NCBI RefSeq assembly: GCF_001723685.1
Contig: NZ_MCBX01000019.1
Location: 1 to 50,998, forward strand
Length of the DNA: 50,998 bases
Reading direction: 5' to 3'
From: Candidatus Marithrix sp. Canyon 246
GTDB lineage: Bacteria > Pseudomonadota > Gammaproteobacteria > Beggiatoales > Beggiatoaceae
The notes beneath the pieces were generated by a model. It searched no databases. It was given only the letters and a program-made list of their open reading frames with translations, and was not told the DNA's origin. How positions within the stretch are numbered: the first letter of the stretch is position 1; each line of letters begins with the position of its first letter. This document shows, piece after piece, positions 1 through 8,982 of this stretch. The translations under genes and the position numbers were made by a program.

Positions 1-10
1 ATTAAAACGT

Positions 11-3000
11 ATGGGGCAACTTCATTATAACTATAGTAATTGGCAGGGTGTAACTACCACTGCTAAAGCACTTAGTGTTATGGGTGTGAAAGATGAAGAC
101 TTACTAAAAAAAGCCTTTCCTCATATTAAAGAAGAATGGCAAGAAAATAAAAAAGATAAAGAAGTTCAAGACACTGTAATTTTTATTGCTGAACAATTAG
201 GTGAAAAAAAATATATCAGCGAGTTTTTAGTTTGGAATCAGCGTTTATCAGAAGCACTTGCAATCTATGAAAAAGATTGGCAAAAGCAACAAACATTACC
301 AGCGGCTGATTTAGAAAAAGCCTTACAAATTGCCTCATGGAGCAAAAAGCCAAAATTAAAAACTCCTTGGTTAGAACGTTATTTAATTGCACCACCTCAT
401 GACACTAGTGCAGAAAAACTAACACAATTCAAAACAGATTTAATTTATTTATATGTTGATCAGCAAGACTATCAAAACGCGCTCAAGCATCTAAAATCTC
501 CAGAAACTGCAAAAGAATATAAATATTTAGCCTTAATTTATCGTAAAGATAATAATTATAAAAAAGTAGCGGCTACTTATTGGAAGGCTTATGAGAAATT
601 TAATAATGTCAAATTATTGGAACAAGCTTATTTAATTTTAGCTTCACAAGCTGATATGGAAAATGAAGTCATTAAATTGCTATCGCTATTAGCTGACTAT
701 AAAAAAGATTATGCTTTTAGATTAGCAGAAATCTATATGGAACAACAACAATATCTAGCTGCATTGATTATTTATCAACGAATTTGGGATAAATGGCAAC
801 ATGTTTCTGCTTTAAAAGCCGCTTATGGTATTGCCTATAAATTAGATGATTTCAGTAAAATGAATAGTTTATTAAGGCAAATTTATAAACATACAAACAA
901 CATCCAACACCTTAAAAACTTAGCGGCAGTTTATATTGCAAAAGCACCAGAAAAAATGGTGAAATTATTAGAAGAATTTCCGATTTTACAATCACAACCG
1001 GAATATATGACTTATGTTGCTTACTATTATTTGAATAATGGCAATTACAAAAAAGCTGAGGCAAGTTTTCTAAAATTATCGCTAATTGATCCTACAAATA
1101 AAAAATACCAACAAGCATTAGCCACTATTTATGTAGAAACTGCTGAATATCACAAAGCTTTAGCAGTTAATCGTCATGTCTGGAAAAGATGGAAAGATAT
1201 TGATGCACTTAAACAAGCTTATAGTATTACCTATAAATTAAAAGATCTTCAAACCAGCGAAAAAATCTTATGGCAACTTTATAAACACACTAAAGATAAA
1301 ACATATTTAGCAAATATTGCTTCACTTTATAGTGATCAACCTAAAAAGTTAATTCGATTTTTAGAACAATACCCATTTTTACAAAACAAATTTTTAGCTT
1401 TTTTGAGCAGCTATTATTTACAACACAAAAATTATCGCAAAGCCGAAAACTATTATCAAGCTTTGATAAAAAAACATCCTAAAAAACGCGATTACCCAAA
1501 AGCCTTGGCGACAATTTACGTTATTACTGGGCAAATTAGCAAAGCTCAAAAATTAACTAGACGCTATTCATATTTAAAACAAGGATTATTGCCAGTTTTT
1601 GCAAGCCACTATTTACAAAATAAAAATTATAAAAAAGCTGAACGCTCTTATAAAAAATTAATACGTTTATATCCAAAAAAACGCGATTATCCAAAAGCTT
1701 TAGCCACAATTTATGTAGTAACTAAGCAAATGCGAAAAGTTCAAAGACTAACTAGACGCTATCCATATTTACAACAAGACTTATTACCAGTATTGGCTAG
1801 TTATTATTTACAACATAAACAATTTTCTAAGGCTGCAAAATATTATAAAAAATTAATTATTAAATTTCCTGATAATAAAAATTATCCAAAAGCCTTAGCT
1901 ACAATTTATGTAGTAACTAAGCAAATGCGAAAAGTTCAACGTCTAACTAAAGACAATCCGTATTTAGAACAAGAATTATTGCCAGTGCTTGCTAGTTATT
2001 ATTTACAACAGAAAAATTATAAACAGGCTGAAAAACTGTATCAAAAATTGAATTTTAACTATCCAGACAAACGCGATTATCCAAAAGTTTTAGCCTCAAT
2101 CTATGTTGAAACTAGACAATTTAACAAAGTTAATTTATTAATGGCAGAATTCCCGTATCTAAGAAAGGAATTATTGCCCGTGCTTGCTAGTTATTATTTA
2201 CAAAAGAAAAATTATCCAAAAGCAGAAAATTACTATCAACAATTAATTAAATTAAATCCTAAAAACTCACAATATCCGGCTGGATTAGCATCTATTTATA
2301 TAGAAACCAAGCAAACAAGCAAAGCAGAAAGATTGATTAATCAATATCCATATTTGAAGAAAAATTTTCTAGCTTTTTTTGCTAGCTATTATTTGCAACA
2401 AAAAAATTATCCAAAAGCGGAGCAACACTATAAGCAACTAATTGCTAAAAACCCTAGGAAACGTGCATATAAAAAAGTATTAACTTCTATTTATATAGAA
2501 ACTAAACAAATAGCGAAAGCACAACAACTAATTAAACGTTACCGCTATTTACAAAATGACTTTTTAGCTTTTTTTGCTAGCCATGATTTGCAACAAAAAA
2601 ATTATCGCCAAGCTGAACGATCATATAAAAAATTAATACGCTTACATCCAAAAAACCGCGATTATCCAAAAGCTTTAGCCATAATTTATGTTGAAACTAA
2701 GCAAATGCGAAAAGTTCAACGTCTAACTAGACGCTATTCATATTTGCAACAAGAATTATTGCCAATGTTTGCTAGTTATTATTTGCAACAAAAAAATTAT
2801 AAACAGGCTGAAAAGCTTTATCAAAAATTGAATTTTAAATACCCAGACAAACGCGATTATCCAAAAGTTTTAGCCTCAATCTATATTCAAACTAAGCAAA
2901 TGCGAAAAGCTCAAACGCTAGCAAAACGCTATCCGTTTTTACAACAAGACTTATTACCAGTGTTTGCTAGTTATTATTTACAACATAAAAATTATGCTAA

Positions 3001-4915
3001 AGCTGAAGTTTATTATCAAAAATTGAGTTTTATCTATCCAGAAAAACGCGATTATCCAAAAGCCTTAGCCTCAATCTATGTTGAAACTAGACAATTTAAC
3101 AAAGTTAATTTATTAATGGCAGAATTCCCGTTTCTAAGAAAAGAATTATTGCCAGTGCTTGCTAGTTATTATTTGCAAAAGAAAAATTATGCGAAAGCAG
3201 AAAATTACTATCAACAATTAATTAAATTAAATCCTAAAAACTCACAATATCCGGCTGGATTAGCATCTATTTATATAGAAACTAAACAAACAAGCAAAGC
3301 AGAAAGATTGATTAATCAATACCCATATTTGAAGAAAAATTCTTTAGCCTTTTTTGCTAGCTATTATTTGCAACAAAAAAATTATCCAAAAGCGGAGCAA
3401 CACTATAAGCAACTAATTGCTAAAAACCCTAGGAAACGTGCATATAAAAAAGTACTAGCTTCTATTTATATAGAAACTAAACAAATTGCAACAGCCCAAC
3501 AACTAATTAAACGTTATCCATATTTACAAAATGACTTTTTAGCTTTTTTTGCTAGCTATGATTTGCAACAAAAAAATTATCGCCAAGCCGAAAGATCATA
3601 TAAAAAATTAATACGTTTACATCCAAAAAAACGCGATTACCCAAAAGCTTTAGCCATAATTTATGTTGAAACTAAGCAAATGCGAAAAGTTCAACAACTA
3701 ACTAGACGCTATTCATATTTGCAACAACAATTATTGCCAGTTTTAGCAAGTTATTATTTACAAAAGAAAAATTATAAAAAAGCTGAAAATTATTATAAAA
3801 AATTAATACGTTTACATCCAAAAAAACGCGATTATCCAAAAGCCTTAGCATCAATTTATATTGAAACCAAACAAATGCCAAAAGCTCAAAGACTAATAAA
3901 ACGCTATCAATTTCTGGAACAAGACTTATTACCAATGCTAGCCAGCCATTATCTAAATAGCAAAAATTATAGTAAAGCAACAATTTACTATAGAAAATTA
4001 ATTGCTCAGCATCCTGATAAAACAGACTATCCAGTAGCATTAGCTTCGATTTATGTTGAAACCACTCAAACAATGGAATTACATCAACTAATAAATGAAT
4101 TTCCATTTTTAGAAGAAAATTTATTGCCAGTATTAGCTAGCCATTATCTAAATAGCAAAGATTATCAAAAAGCAGCAACATATTATCAACAACTTTGTGT
4201 CAAATCACCTGATAATCAAAAATACCCAGAAATATTAGCCTCGATTTACATTCAAACTAAGCAAGAACAAAAATTGCCTAGATTAATTGAGCAATATCCG
4301 ATATTAGAAAACGAACTATTGCCATTTTTAGCTAGTTATAACTTGCAACAAAAAAATTATCCGCAAGCAGAAACTTACTATAAAAAATTAGTGTCAAGAG
4401 ATTCTGAAAAACTAGATTACTTAGAAGTATTAGCTTCCATCTATGTTCAAACTGAACAAAAAAATAAAGCTTTACCAATCTATAAAAAACTACATAGCAT
4501 CAAACCAAATAAATATGCAAATAACTTAGCTAACCATTACCTATATGTAAGCAAAGATTATTTAAAAGCTATAACTATTTTAGAAGGATTACTGAAAAAA
4601 ACTAACAAAGAACAATACCGTCTAATGTTAGCCTTTGCATATGGAGAAACTAACCAAGCTGGCAAAAAAGCCAGAATACTAGAACAAATTCCATTAAAGA
4701 AAATTTCTGCTGGCTTAGCAATTTCATTAGCAGAAGCTTATGAACAAAAAGGGCATTGGCAAAAAGCCGTGAAGATATTAAACAAATGGCACCAAATTCA
4801 CAACAATAGAAAAGATAAAATAAAAGTATTGAAACATCAAATATACTTATACCAACGTCTTGGTGATAAAAAACGTTTCAGAGATGCTAATATGATGTTA
4901 CTGAAATTAAATTAA
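11..4915 (+). CDS. Giant TPR-repeat protein, possibly 5'-incomplete
   Basis: The 1634-residue protein is built almost entirely of helical TPR-like repeats. From about residue 320 to 1530 the unit is very regular, 65 residues (195 nt), with recurring motifs such as LLPVLASYYLQ, KNYxKAExYYxKL and ALASIYxETKQ. Units in the middle are nearly identical. A block of about five units near 2100-2740 recurs 975 nt downstream near 3076-3715. No enzymatic domain, signal peptide or clear membrane segment is visible, so a scaffold or protein-binding role is inferred. The frame is open to the left edge of the window, so the true start may lie upstream and a targeting signal could be missing. A GTG-initiated histidine kinase follows 16 nt downstream, which suggests co-transcription. 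Superhelical TPR proteins of exopolysaccharide export (PelB-like) look similar, but nothing here proves that link. Confidence 0.8.
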   Translation: MGQLHYNYSNWQGVTTTAKALSVMGVKDEDLLKKAFPHIKEEWQENKKDKEVQDTVIFIAEQLGEKKYISEFLVWNQRLSEALAIYEKDWQKQQTLPAADLEKALQIASWSKKPKLKTPWLERYLIAPPHDTSAEKLTQFKTDLIYLYVDQQDYQNALKHLKSPETAKEYKYLALIYRKDNNYKKVAATYWKAYEKFNNVKLLEQAYLILASQADMENEVIKLLSLLADYKKDYAFRLAEIYMEQQQYLAALIIYQRIWDKWQHVSALKAAYGIAYKLDDFSKMNSLLRQIYKHTNNIQHLKNLAAVYIAKAPEKMVKLLEEFPILQSQPEYMTYVAYYYLNNGNYKKAEASFLKLSLIDPTNKKYQQALATIYVETAEYHKALAVNRHVWKRWKDIDALKQAYSITYKLKDLQTSEKILWQLYKHTKDKTYLANIASLYSDQPKKLIRFLEQYPFLQNKFLAFLSSYYLQHKNYRKAENYYQALIKKHPKKRDYPKALATIYVITGQISKAQKLTRRYSYLKQGLLPVFASHYLQNKNYKKAERSYKKLIRLYPKKRDYPKALATIYVVTKQMRKVQRLTRRYPYLQQDLLPVLASYYLQHKQFSKAAKYYKKLIIKFPDNKNYPKALATIYVVTKQMRKVQRLTKDNPYLEQELLPVLASYYLQQKNYKQAEKLYQKLNFNYPDKRDYPKVLASIYVETRQFNKVNLLMAEFPYLRKELLPVLASYYLQKKNYPKAENYYQQLIKLNPKNSQYPAGLASIYIETKQTSKAERLINQYPYLKKNFLAFFASYYLQQKNYPKAEQHYKQLIAKNPRKRAYKKVLTSIYIETKQIAKAQQLIKRYRYLQNDFLAFFASHDLQQKNYRQAERSYKKLIRLHPKNRDYPKALAIIYVETKQMRKVQRLTRRYSYLQQELLPMFASYYLQQKNYKQAEKLYQKLNFKYPDKRDYPKVLASIYIQTKQMRKAQTLAKRYPFLQQDLLPVFASYYLQHKNYAKAEVYYQKLSFIYPEKRDYPKALASIYVETRQFNKVNLLMAEFPFLRKELLPVLASYYLQKKNYAKAENYYQQLIKLNPKNSQYPAGLASIYIETKQTSKAERLINQYPYLKKNSLAFFASYYLQQKNYPKAEQHYKQLIAKNPRKRAYKKVLASIYIETKQIATAQQLIKRYPYLQNDFLAFFASYDLQQKNYRQAERSYKKLIRLHPKKRDYPKALAIIYVETKQMRKVQQLTRRYSYLQQQLLPVLASYYLQKKNYKKAENYYKKLIRLHPKKRDYPKALASIYIETKQMPKAQRLIKRYQFLEQDLLPMLASHYLNSKNYSKATIYYRKLIAQHPDKTDYPVALASIYVETTQTMELHQLINEFPFLEENLLPVLASHYLNSKDYQKAATYYQQLCVKSPDNQKYPEILASIYIQTKQEQKLPRLIEQYPILENELLPFLASYNLQQKNYPQAETYYKKLVSRDSEKLDYLEVLASIYVQTEQKNKALPIYKKLHSIKPNKYANNLANHYLYVSKDYLKAITILEGLLKKTNKEQYRLMLAFAYGETNQAGKKARILEQIPLKKISAGLAISLAEAYEQKGHWQKAVKILNKWHQIHNNRKDKIKVLKHQIYLYQRLGDKKRFRDANMMLLKLN
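2101..3720 (+). repeat. Internal tandem TPR array with 975-nt segmental duplication
   Basis: Within the TPR gene the 195-nt unit is repeated in tandem. A multi-unit block is duplicated at DNA level with an offset of exactly 975 nt, which is five units. The stretch starting ctatgttgaaactagac occurs at 2101 and 3076, and tggattagcatctat at 2281 and 3256. The near-identity over several hundred bases, including synonymous positions, points to recent expansion by unequal recombination. Confidence 0.85.
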
Positions 4916-4931
4916 ATTAGGCAAATATGTT

Positions 4932-7532
4932 GTGAAAATTTTAGGATTTAATAGTATTAAAAAGGTCAATATTTATAGTTCTTTGATTGGTATCATGGTT
5001 TTAATGGTATCCTTAACCGCATCCTTTATGATATTTGAGTATCAACGATTTGAACAAGAAGCTATCGTCTTTAAAGAGCAATATACTAGTTTAGAAAAGC
5101 AAAGATTAAAAACTATAATTGATAAATTAGTTGAACGTGTAAAATTTAATAAACAAAACAAAGAAAAAATGTTTGCATGGCTGAAACAAGTCAGATTTAA
5201 ACAATATGGCTATATTTTTGTTTTGAATAGTAAAGGTAATATGTTAATCCATCCTACACGAGCAGGGCAAAATGTCGCTAACATTACTGATCCTAATGGA
5301 ATTAATATTTTACAAGCCTTAATTAAAGCTAGCAAAGAAGATGGCTTTGTTAAATATACTAGAAAAAAATCTAGCAATGGAGTTTTAACCTCAAAGTTAT
5401 CCTATGTTCGTTATTTAGAAAATTGGGATTTATTAATTGCTACTGGTATTTACCTTGATGAAATAGAAATAGTAAGTTCTCAAAATAAACAAAAGTTAAT
5501 TGCTGGTTTAAAAAGGCATATGTTATGGATGATTCTGATTTCTTTTTTTATTGCTAGTATTGCTTTTTTAATTGCCTACTTAATTTCTAAACGGATAAAT
5601 ATTGAATTTAATCTTTTTGCTAAAGGATTAAAACAATCTACCACTCAACATAGATTACTAAACCTAAATAAATTTAAAATTGGTGAATTTCAAGCCTTAG
5701 CAGATACTGCTAATAAAGTTATTAATAAACGTAAAGATGCTGAAGATTTATTGCAACAACATCATGATGCAGAACGTCAGCGCGTAGAAAATATGTTGCG
5801 AGAAAAAGAAATTCAATATTTAAGCATTTTTAACGCAGCACGCGATGCTTTTATAATTAGTGATTTTGACGGCAATATTGTTGAAGGAAATCCACAGGCA
5901 TGTCAGATGTATGGCTATAATTACGATGAATTGATTAAACTTTCGACTAAAAATCTGGTTCATCCAGACTATTATTATAACTTTAAACGTTTTATTTTTG
6001 AAACGCAAAATAAAGGCGAATTTGAAACTGAATCTTTAGATATTCGTAAGGATGCGACTATATTTAATGTTGATGTGCGAGGTAGTACTTTTGAATATAA
6101 AGGCAAAGTTCATATACTGAGAGTAGTTAGAGATATTACTGAACGTAAACAAATGGAAGAAAATTTAGCGCAAGCCAAAGAGGTTGCTGAAACTTCTAAT
6201 CGCGCTAAGAGCGTGTTTCTTGCCAATATGAGTCACGAACTTAGAACACCATTAAATGGTATATTAGGTTTTACTCAAATTTTACACCGTGATAAAACTT
6301 TGAATGAACGACAAGTTAAAGCTATTAATACGATTCACAAATCAGGAGAGCATCTATTAATATTACTCAATGACATTTTAGATTTATCCAAAGTTGAAGC
6401 TGGAAAAATGGAACTTCAGCCTAAAACTTTTGATTTTGAAGTTTTTATCAAGGGTATTGCCGATATAATTCAAATTCGTGCCCAAGAAAAAGATATAATT
6501 TTTAATTGCGAAATAAGTGAAAACTTACCTCATGCTGTGATAACTGATGATACGCGACTACGTCAAATACTAATTAATCTATTAGGCAATGCCGTTAAAT
6601 TTACCGACAAAGGTAAAGTGGTATTTAAAATCCATCGCTACATGGATAAAATTAGATTTCAAGTTGAAGACACCGGCTGCGGTATAGCATACAACGAATT
6701 AGAAGTAATTTTTAAACCATTTCAACAAGTAGGTAATCAAAAACAAATGCCTCAAGGCACCGGTTTAGGCTTATCAATTAGTAATAAACTTGTTAAGATT
6801 ATGGAAAGTACTTTAAAAGTAAATAGTATTTTAAGCAAAGGAACTGTATTTTGGTTTGACTTAAAACTAGCAGAAGCAACTGGTTGGCAACCACCTAATG
6901 AGATACAACAACGCAATATTATCGGTTTTTACAACAAACCACATACAATTTTAATTGTAGATGATAAAGAAGCCAATCGCGCTATTTTAGTTAATTTATT
7001 GGATTCAATTGGTTTTGATATTATAGAAGCTAGCGACGGGGAAGAAGGTATTGAAAAAGCAATTACGGAAAAACCAGCATTAATTTTTATGGATTTAATT
7101 ATGCCCGGAGTAAATGGCTTTGAAGCAACTCGTAAAATTCGCGCTCAATTAAACGATGTCATAATAATAGCGGCATCAGCAAGTGCTTTTGAACAACATC
7201 GTCAAGAGAGTTTTACCGCTGGTTGTAATGATTTTATTGCAAAACCGATTAATTCAGATGAATTATTAGAAAAAATTCGTCAATATTTAAAATTAGAATG
7301 GATGTTTGAAGCCAAAGCTAAGCTAAACAAAGTCAAACAAGCTTTAGTACAACCACCAGCAGAGATTATGAAAAACTTATCCCATTATGCAAAACAAGGA
7401 AATATAGGGCGTATCACGAAAGAAGTTATAAAATTAGAAAAAATGGATTCAAAATATCAAGCTTTTGCCGCTGAATTGCGAAGTTATTGTAGTGATTTTG
7501 ATATTAATAAGATACGAAACTTTTTAAAATGA
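4932..7532 (+). CDS. Cache-PAS hybrid sensor histidine kinase with receiver domain
   Basis: Membrane-bound hybrid sensor kinase of 866 residues. A transmembrane helix lies at about 17-36, followed by an extracytoplasmic single Cache-type ligand domain to about 190 (it includes YGYIFVLNSKG and a WDLLIATGIY end), then a second helix at about 197-218. Next come a linker, a PAS domain (about 295-405), HisKA with phospho-acceptor His435 in MSHELRTPLNG, HATPase_c with N, G1 and G2 boxes (NLLGNAVKFTD, DTGCGIA, GTGLGLS), and a receiver domain with phospho-Asp721 in FMDLIMPG. No DNA-binding output or clear HPt domain is present, so signal must leave through another protein. The start is GTG at 4932, because the ATG just upstream (4926) meets a stop after two codons. 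The ligand cannot be read from the sequence. It overlaps holB by 4 nt. Confidence 0.93.
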   Translation: MKILGFNSIKKVNIYSSLIGIMVLMVSLTASFMIFEYQRFEQEAIVFKEQYTSLEKQRLKTIIDKLVERVKFNKQNKEKMFAWLKQVRFKQYGYIFVLNSKGNMLIHPTRAGQNVANITDPNGINILQALIKASKEDGFVKYTRKKSSNGVLTSKLSYVRYLENWDLLIATGIYLDEIEIVSSQNKQKLIAGLKRHMLWMILISFFIASIAFLIAYLISKRINIEFNLFAKGLKQSTTQHRLLNLNKFKIGEFQALADTANKVINKRKDAEDLLQQHHDAERQRVENMLREKEIQYLSIFNAARDAFIISDFDGNIVEGNPQACQMYGYNYDELIKLSTKNLVHPDYYYNFKRFIFETQNKGEFETESLDIRKDATIFNVDVRGSTFEYKGKVHILRVVRDITERKQMEENLAQAKEVAETSNRAKSVFLANMSHELRTPLNGILGFTQILHRDKTLNERQVKAINTIHKSGEHLLILLNDILDLSKVEAGKMELQPKTFDFEVFIKGIADIIQIRAQEKDIIFNCEISENLPHAVITDDTRLRQILINLLGNAVKFTDKGKVVFKIHRYMDKIRFQVEDTGCGIAYNELEVIFKPFQQVGNQKQMPQGTGLGLSISNKLVKIMESTLKVNSILSKGTVFWFDLKLAEATGWQPPNEIQQRNIIGFYNKPHTILIVDDKEANRAILVNLLDSIGFDIIEASDGEEGIEKAITEKPALIFMDLIMPGVNGFEATRKIRAQLNDVIIIAASASAFEQHRQESFTAGCNDFIAKPINSDELLEKIRQYLKLEWMFEAKAKLNKVKQALVQPPAEIMKNLSHYAKQGNIGRITKEVIKLEKMDSKYQAFAAELRSYCSDFDINKIRNFLK

Positions 7533-8491
7533 AAACGATTTTACCTTGGCATCAAGCATTATGGCAACAGGCATTAGCTAGTTGGCAACAAGACCATTTA
7601 GCACATGCTTTGTTATTATGTGGATCACAAGGAATGGGTAAGGCAGAATTTGCACGTAATTTTGCTGAAACTATATTGTGTGAAACTGGGCAAGCTTGTG
7701 GGAAATGTAAAGCTTGTCATTTATTAAATGCTGGAACCCATCCAGATTTTTTACAAGTAAAAATTGCTGAAAAAAGCAAAATAATTACAGTTGATCAAAT
7801 ACGAGAATTTATTCAATATTGCACCTTAACCAGTAATTATGGTGGCTACCAAATAGCGATATTAAATCCAGCAGAAGCAATGAATGCCAATGCTTCTAAT
7901 AGCCTATTAAAATTATTAGAAGAACCACCAGCGAAAACCTTAATTATGCTAATAAGTCATCAACCAATGGCTTTAAGCGCGACAATTAGAAGCCGCTGTC
8001 AACGACTAGATTTTAGTCGCCCTGAGAAAAAACTAACACTTGCATGGTTACAAAATCAACTCCCTGCAAAACAAGATGCACAATTATTGCTAAATTTATC
8101 AGCCCAAGCACCCCTTGCAGCTTTAGCATTAGCAGAAGATATAAAAAAACGTGGAGAATTATTTGATAGTTTAAACCAATTAGTTACTAACAAAGAAGAA
8201 CCAATAAAAATTGCCCAACAATGGAATAAAGGCAATCCAAAACAAATATTAGAATGGATGAATAGCTGGATAATGGATATGATTCGCTATAGCCTAAGTG
8301 CTAACAGCAGTTTCATCATCAATAAAGACATTATAAATCCTTTACAAAATATCTCAAAACAATTTGATTTGCAAGCCTTATTTAAATTATTAGACTTACA
8401 AACCGAAGCTTATCGTCTCATTACAACTCAGACTAATATAAAACCACAAGGATTGTTGGAATCTGTTGCTATTGTTTGGCATAATCTATAA
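7529..8491 (+). CDS. holB: DNA polymerase III delta' subunit
   Basis: Clamp-loader subunit that helps load the beta sliding clamp on primed DNA. The 320 residues show a Walker A-like GSQGMGK (32-38), the zinc-module cysteines Cys51, Cys57, Cys60 and Cys63, then SNSLLKLLEEPP and a sensor region SRCQRLDF, all characteristic of HolB. Length is normal for the family. The start codon overlaps the stop of the kinase gene (ATGA). At its 3' end it overlaps the converging DUF3426 gene by a few bases. No pilZ or tmk neighbour is present, so it is embedded in an unusual context. Confidence 0.93.
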   Translation: MKTILPWHQALWQQALASWQQDHLAHALLLCGSQGMGKAEFARNFAETILCETGQACGKCKACHLLNAGTHPDFLQVKIAEKSKIITVDQIREFIQYCTLTSNYGGYQIAILNPAEAMNANASNSLLKLLEEPPAKTLIMLISHQPMALSATIRSRCQRLDFSRPEKKLTLAWLQNQLPAKQDAQLLLNLSAQAPLAALALAEDIKKRGELFDSLNQLVTNKEEPIKIAQQWNKGNPKQILEWMNSWIMDMIRYSLSANSSFIINKDIINPLQNISKQFDLQALFKLLDLQTEAYRLITTQTNIKPQGLLESVAIVWHNL

Positions 8492-8980
8492 AAATTTAAA
8501 GCGATAACCTTCTGCAACCTTATTATCTTCAATAACTTTTTCCATATCCATAAAATCTAATTTGACATGTACAGAAGCTCCAGCTCGCATTTTATCAGGA
8601 GCTGCTTGTAAATATTCAACTGGTGTAAAACGTTTTTTTATTATGGTATGATCATTTATATCTATAAATGTGACTTGCAAATCAGGATAAGCTTGCGGAA
8701 AACTAGCTTTATTTATAAATATAGCTTCCAATTGCAAACTAGTTTTTTCATTTACATGAAAAACATAGTTTTTCATTTGAAAACTACTAAGATCCCTTGT
8801 GGGTGGTAAAGTGCATAAAAAGGTATAACAAAATTTAACTAACAAAGGGCGAATATGAGAATTTTGTAAAAATACATCGCGCTGCCAAAACCACATAGCT
8901 TGTATAGTTAGTGTTACTGAAAACACTATTACTATAAATGTCCAAAATAGGAAGGATTTCCATGTATTATCTGTTTTCAT
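8486..8980 (-). CDS. DUF3426 family membrane-anchored protein
   Basis: A short protein (164 residues from ATG at 8980) with one N-terminal transmembrane helix (about residues 7-30) and a periplasmic DUF3426-type domain. The signature is visible as LPPTRDL, then AYPDLQVTFIDIND and FTPVEYL, close to the family pattern of a PDL...L.D.....FTP.EYL motif. The usual N-terminal zinc ribbon of MJ0042/DUF3426 proteins is absent. An alternative start at 9022 would overlap the aminopeptidase stop and add 14 residues, and the 8980 start sits just after that stop. The function of the family is unknown. It is probably co-transcribed with the aminopeptidase gene upstream. Confidence 0.75.
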   Translation of the reverse strand: MKTDNTWKSFLFWTFIVIVFSVTLTIQAMWFWQRDVFLQNSHIRPLLVKFCYTFLCTLPPTRDLSSFQMKNYVFHVNEKTSLQLEAIFINKASFPQAYPDLQVTFIDINDHTIIKKRFTPVEYLQAAPDKMRAGASVHVKLDFMDMEKVIEDNKVAEGYRFKFL

Positions 8981-8982
8981 AA

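Noticed and set aside
3702-4106. 134-residue reverse-strand open frame
   Set aside because: It mirrors the TPR array, has no family resemblance and arises from codon bias of the repeat.
1300-4400. CRISPR array from regular repeats
   Set aside because: The 195-nt period is translated in one long frame as TPR units, with no constant repeat/variable spacer alternation and no cas genes.
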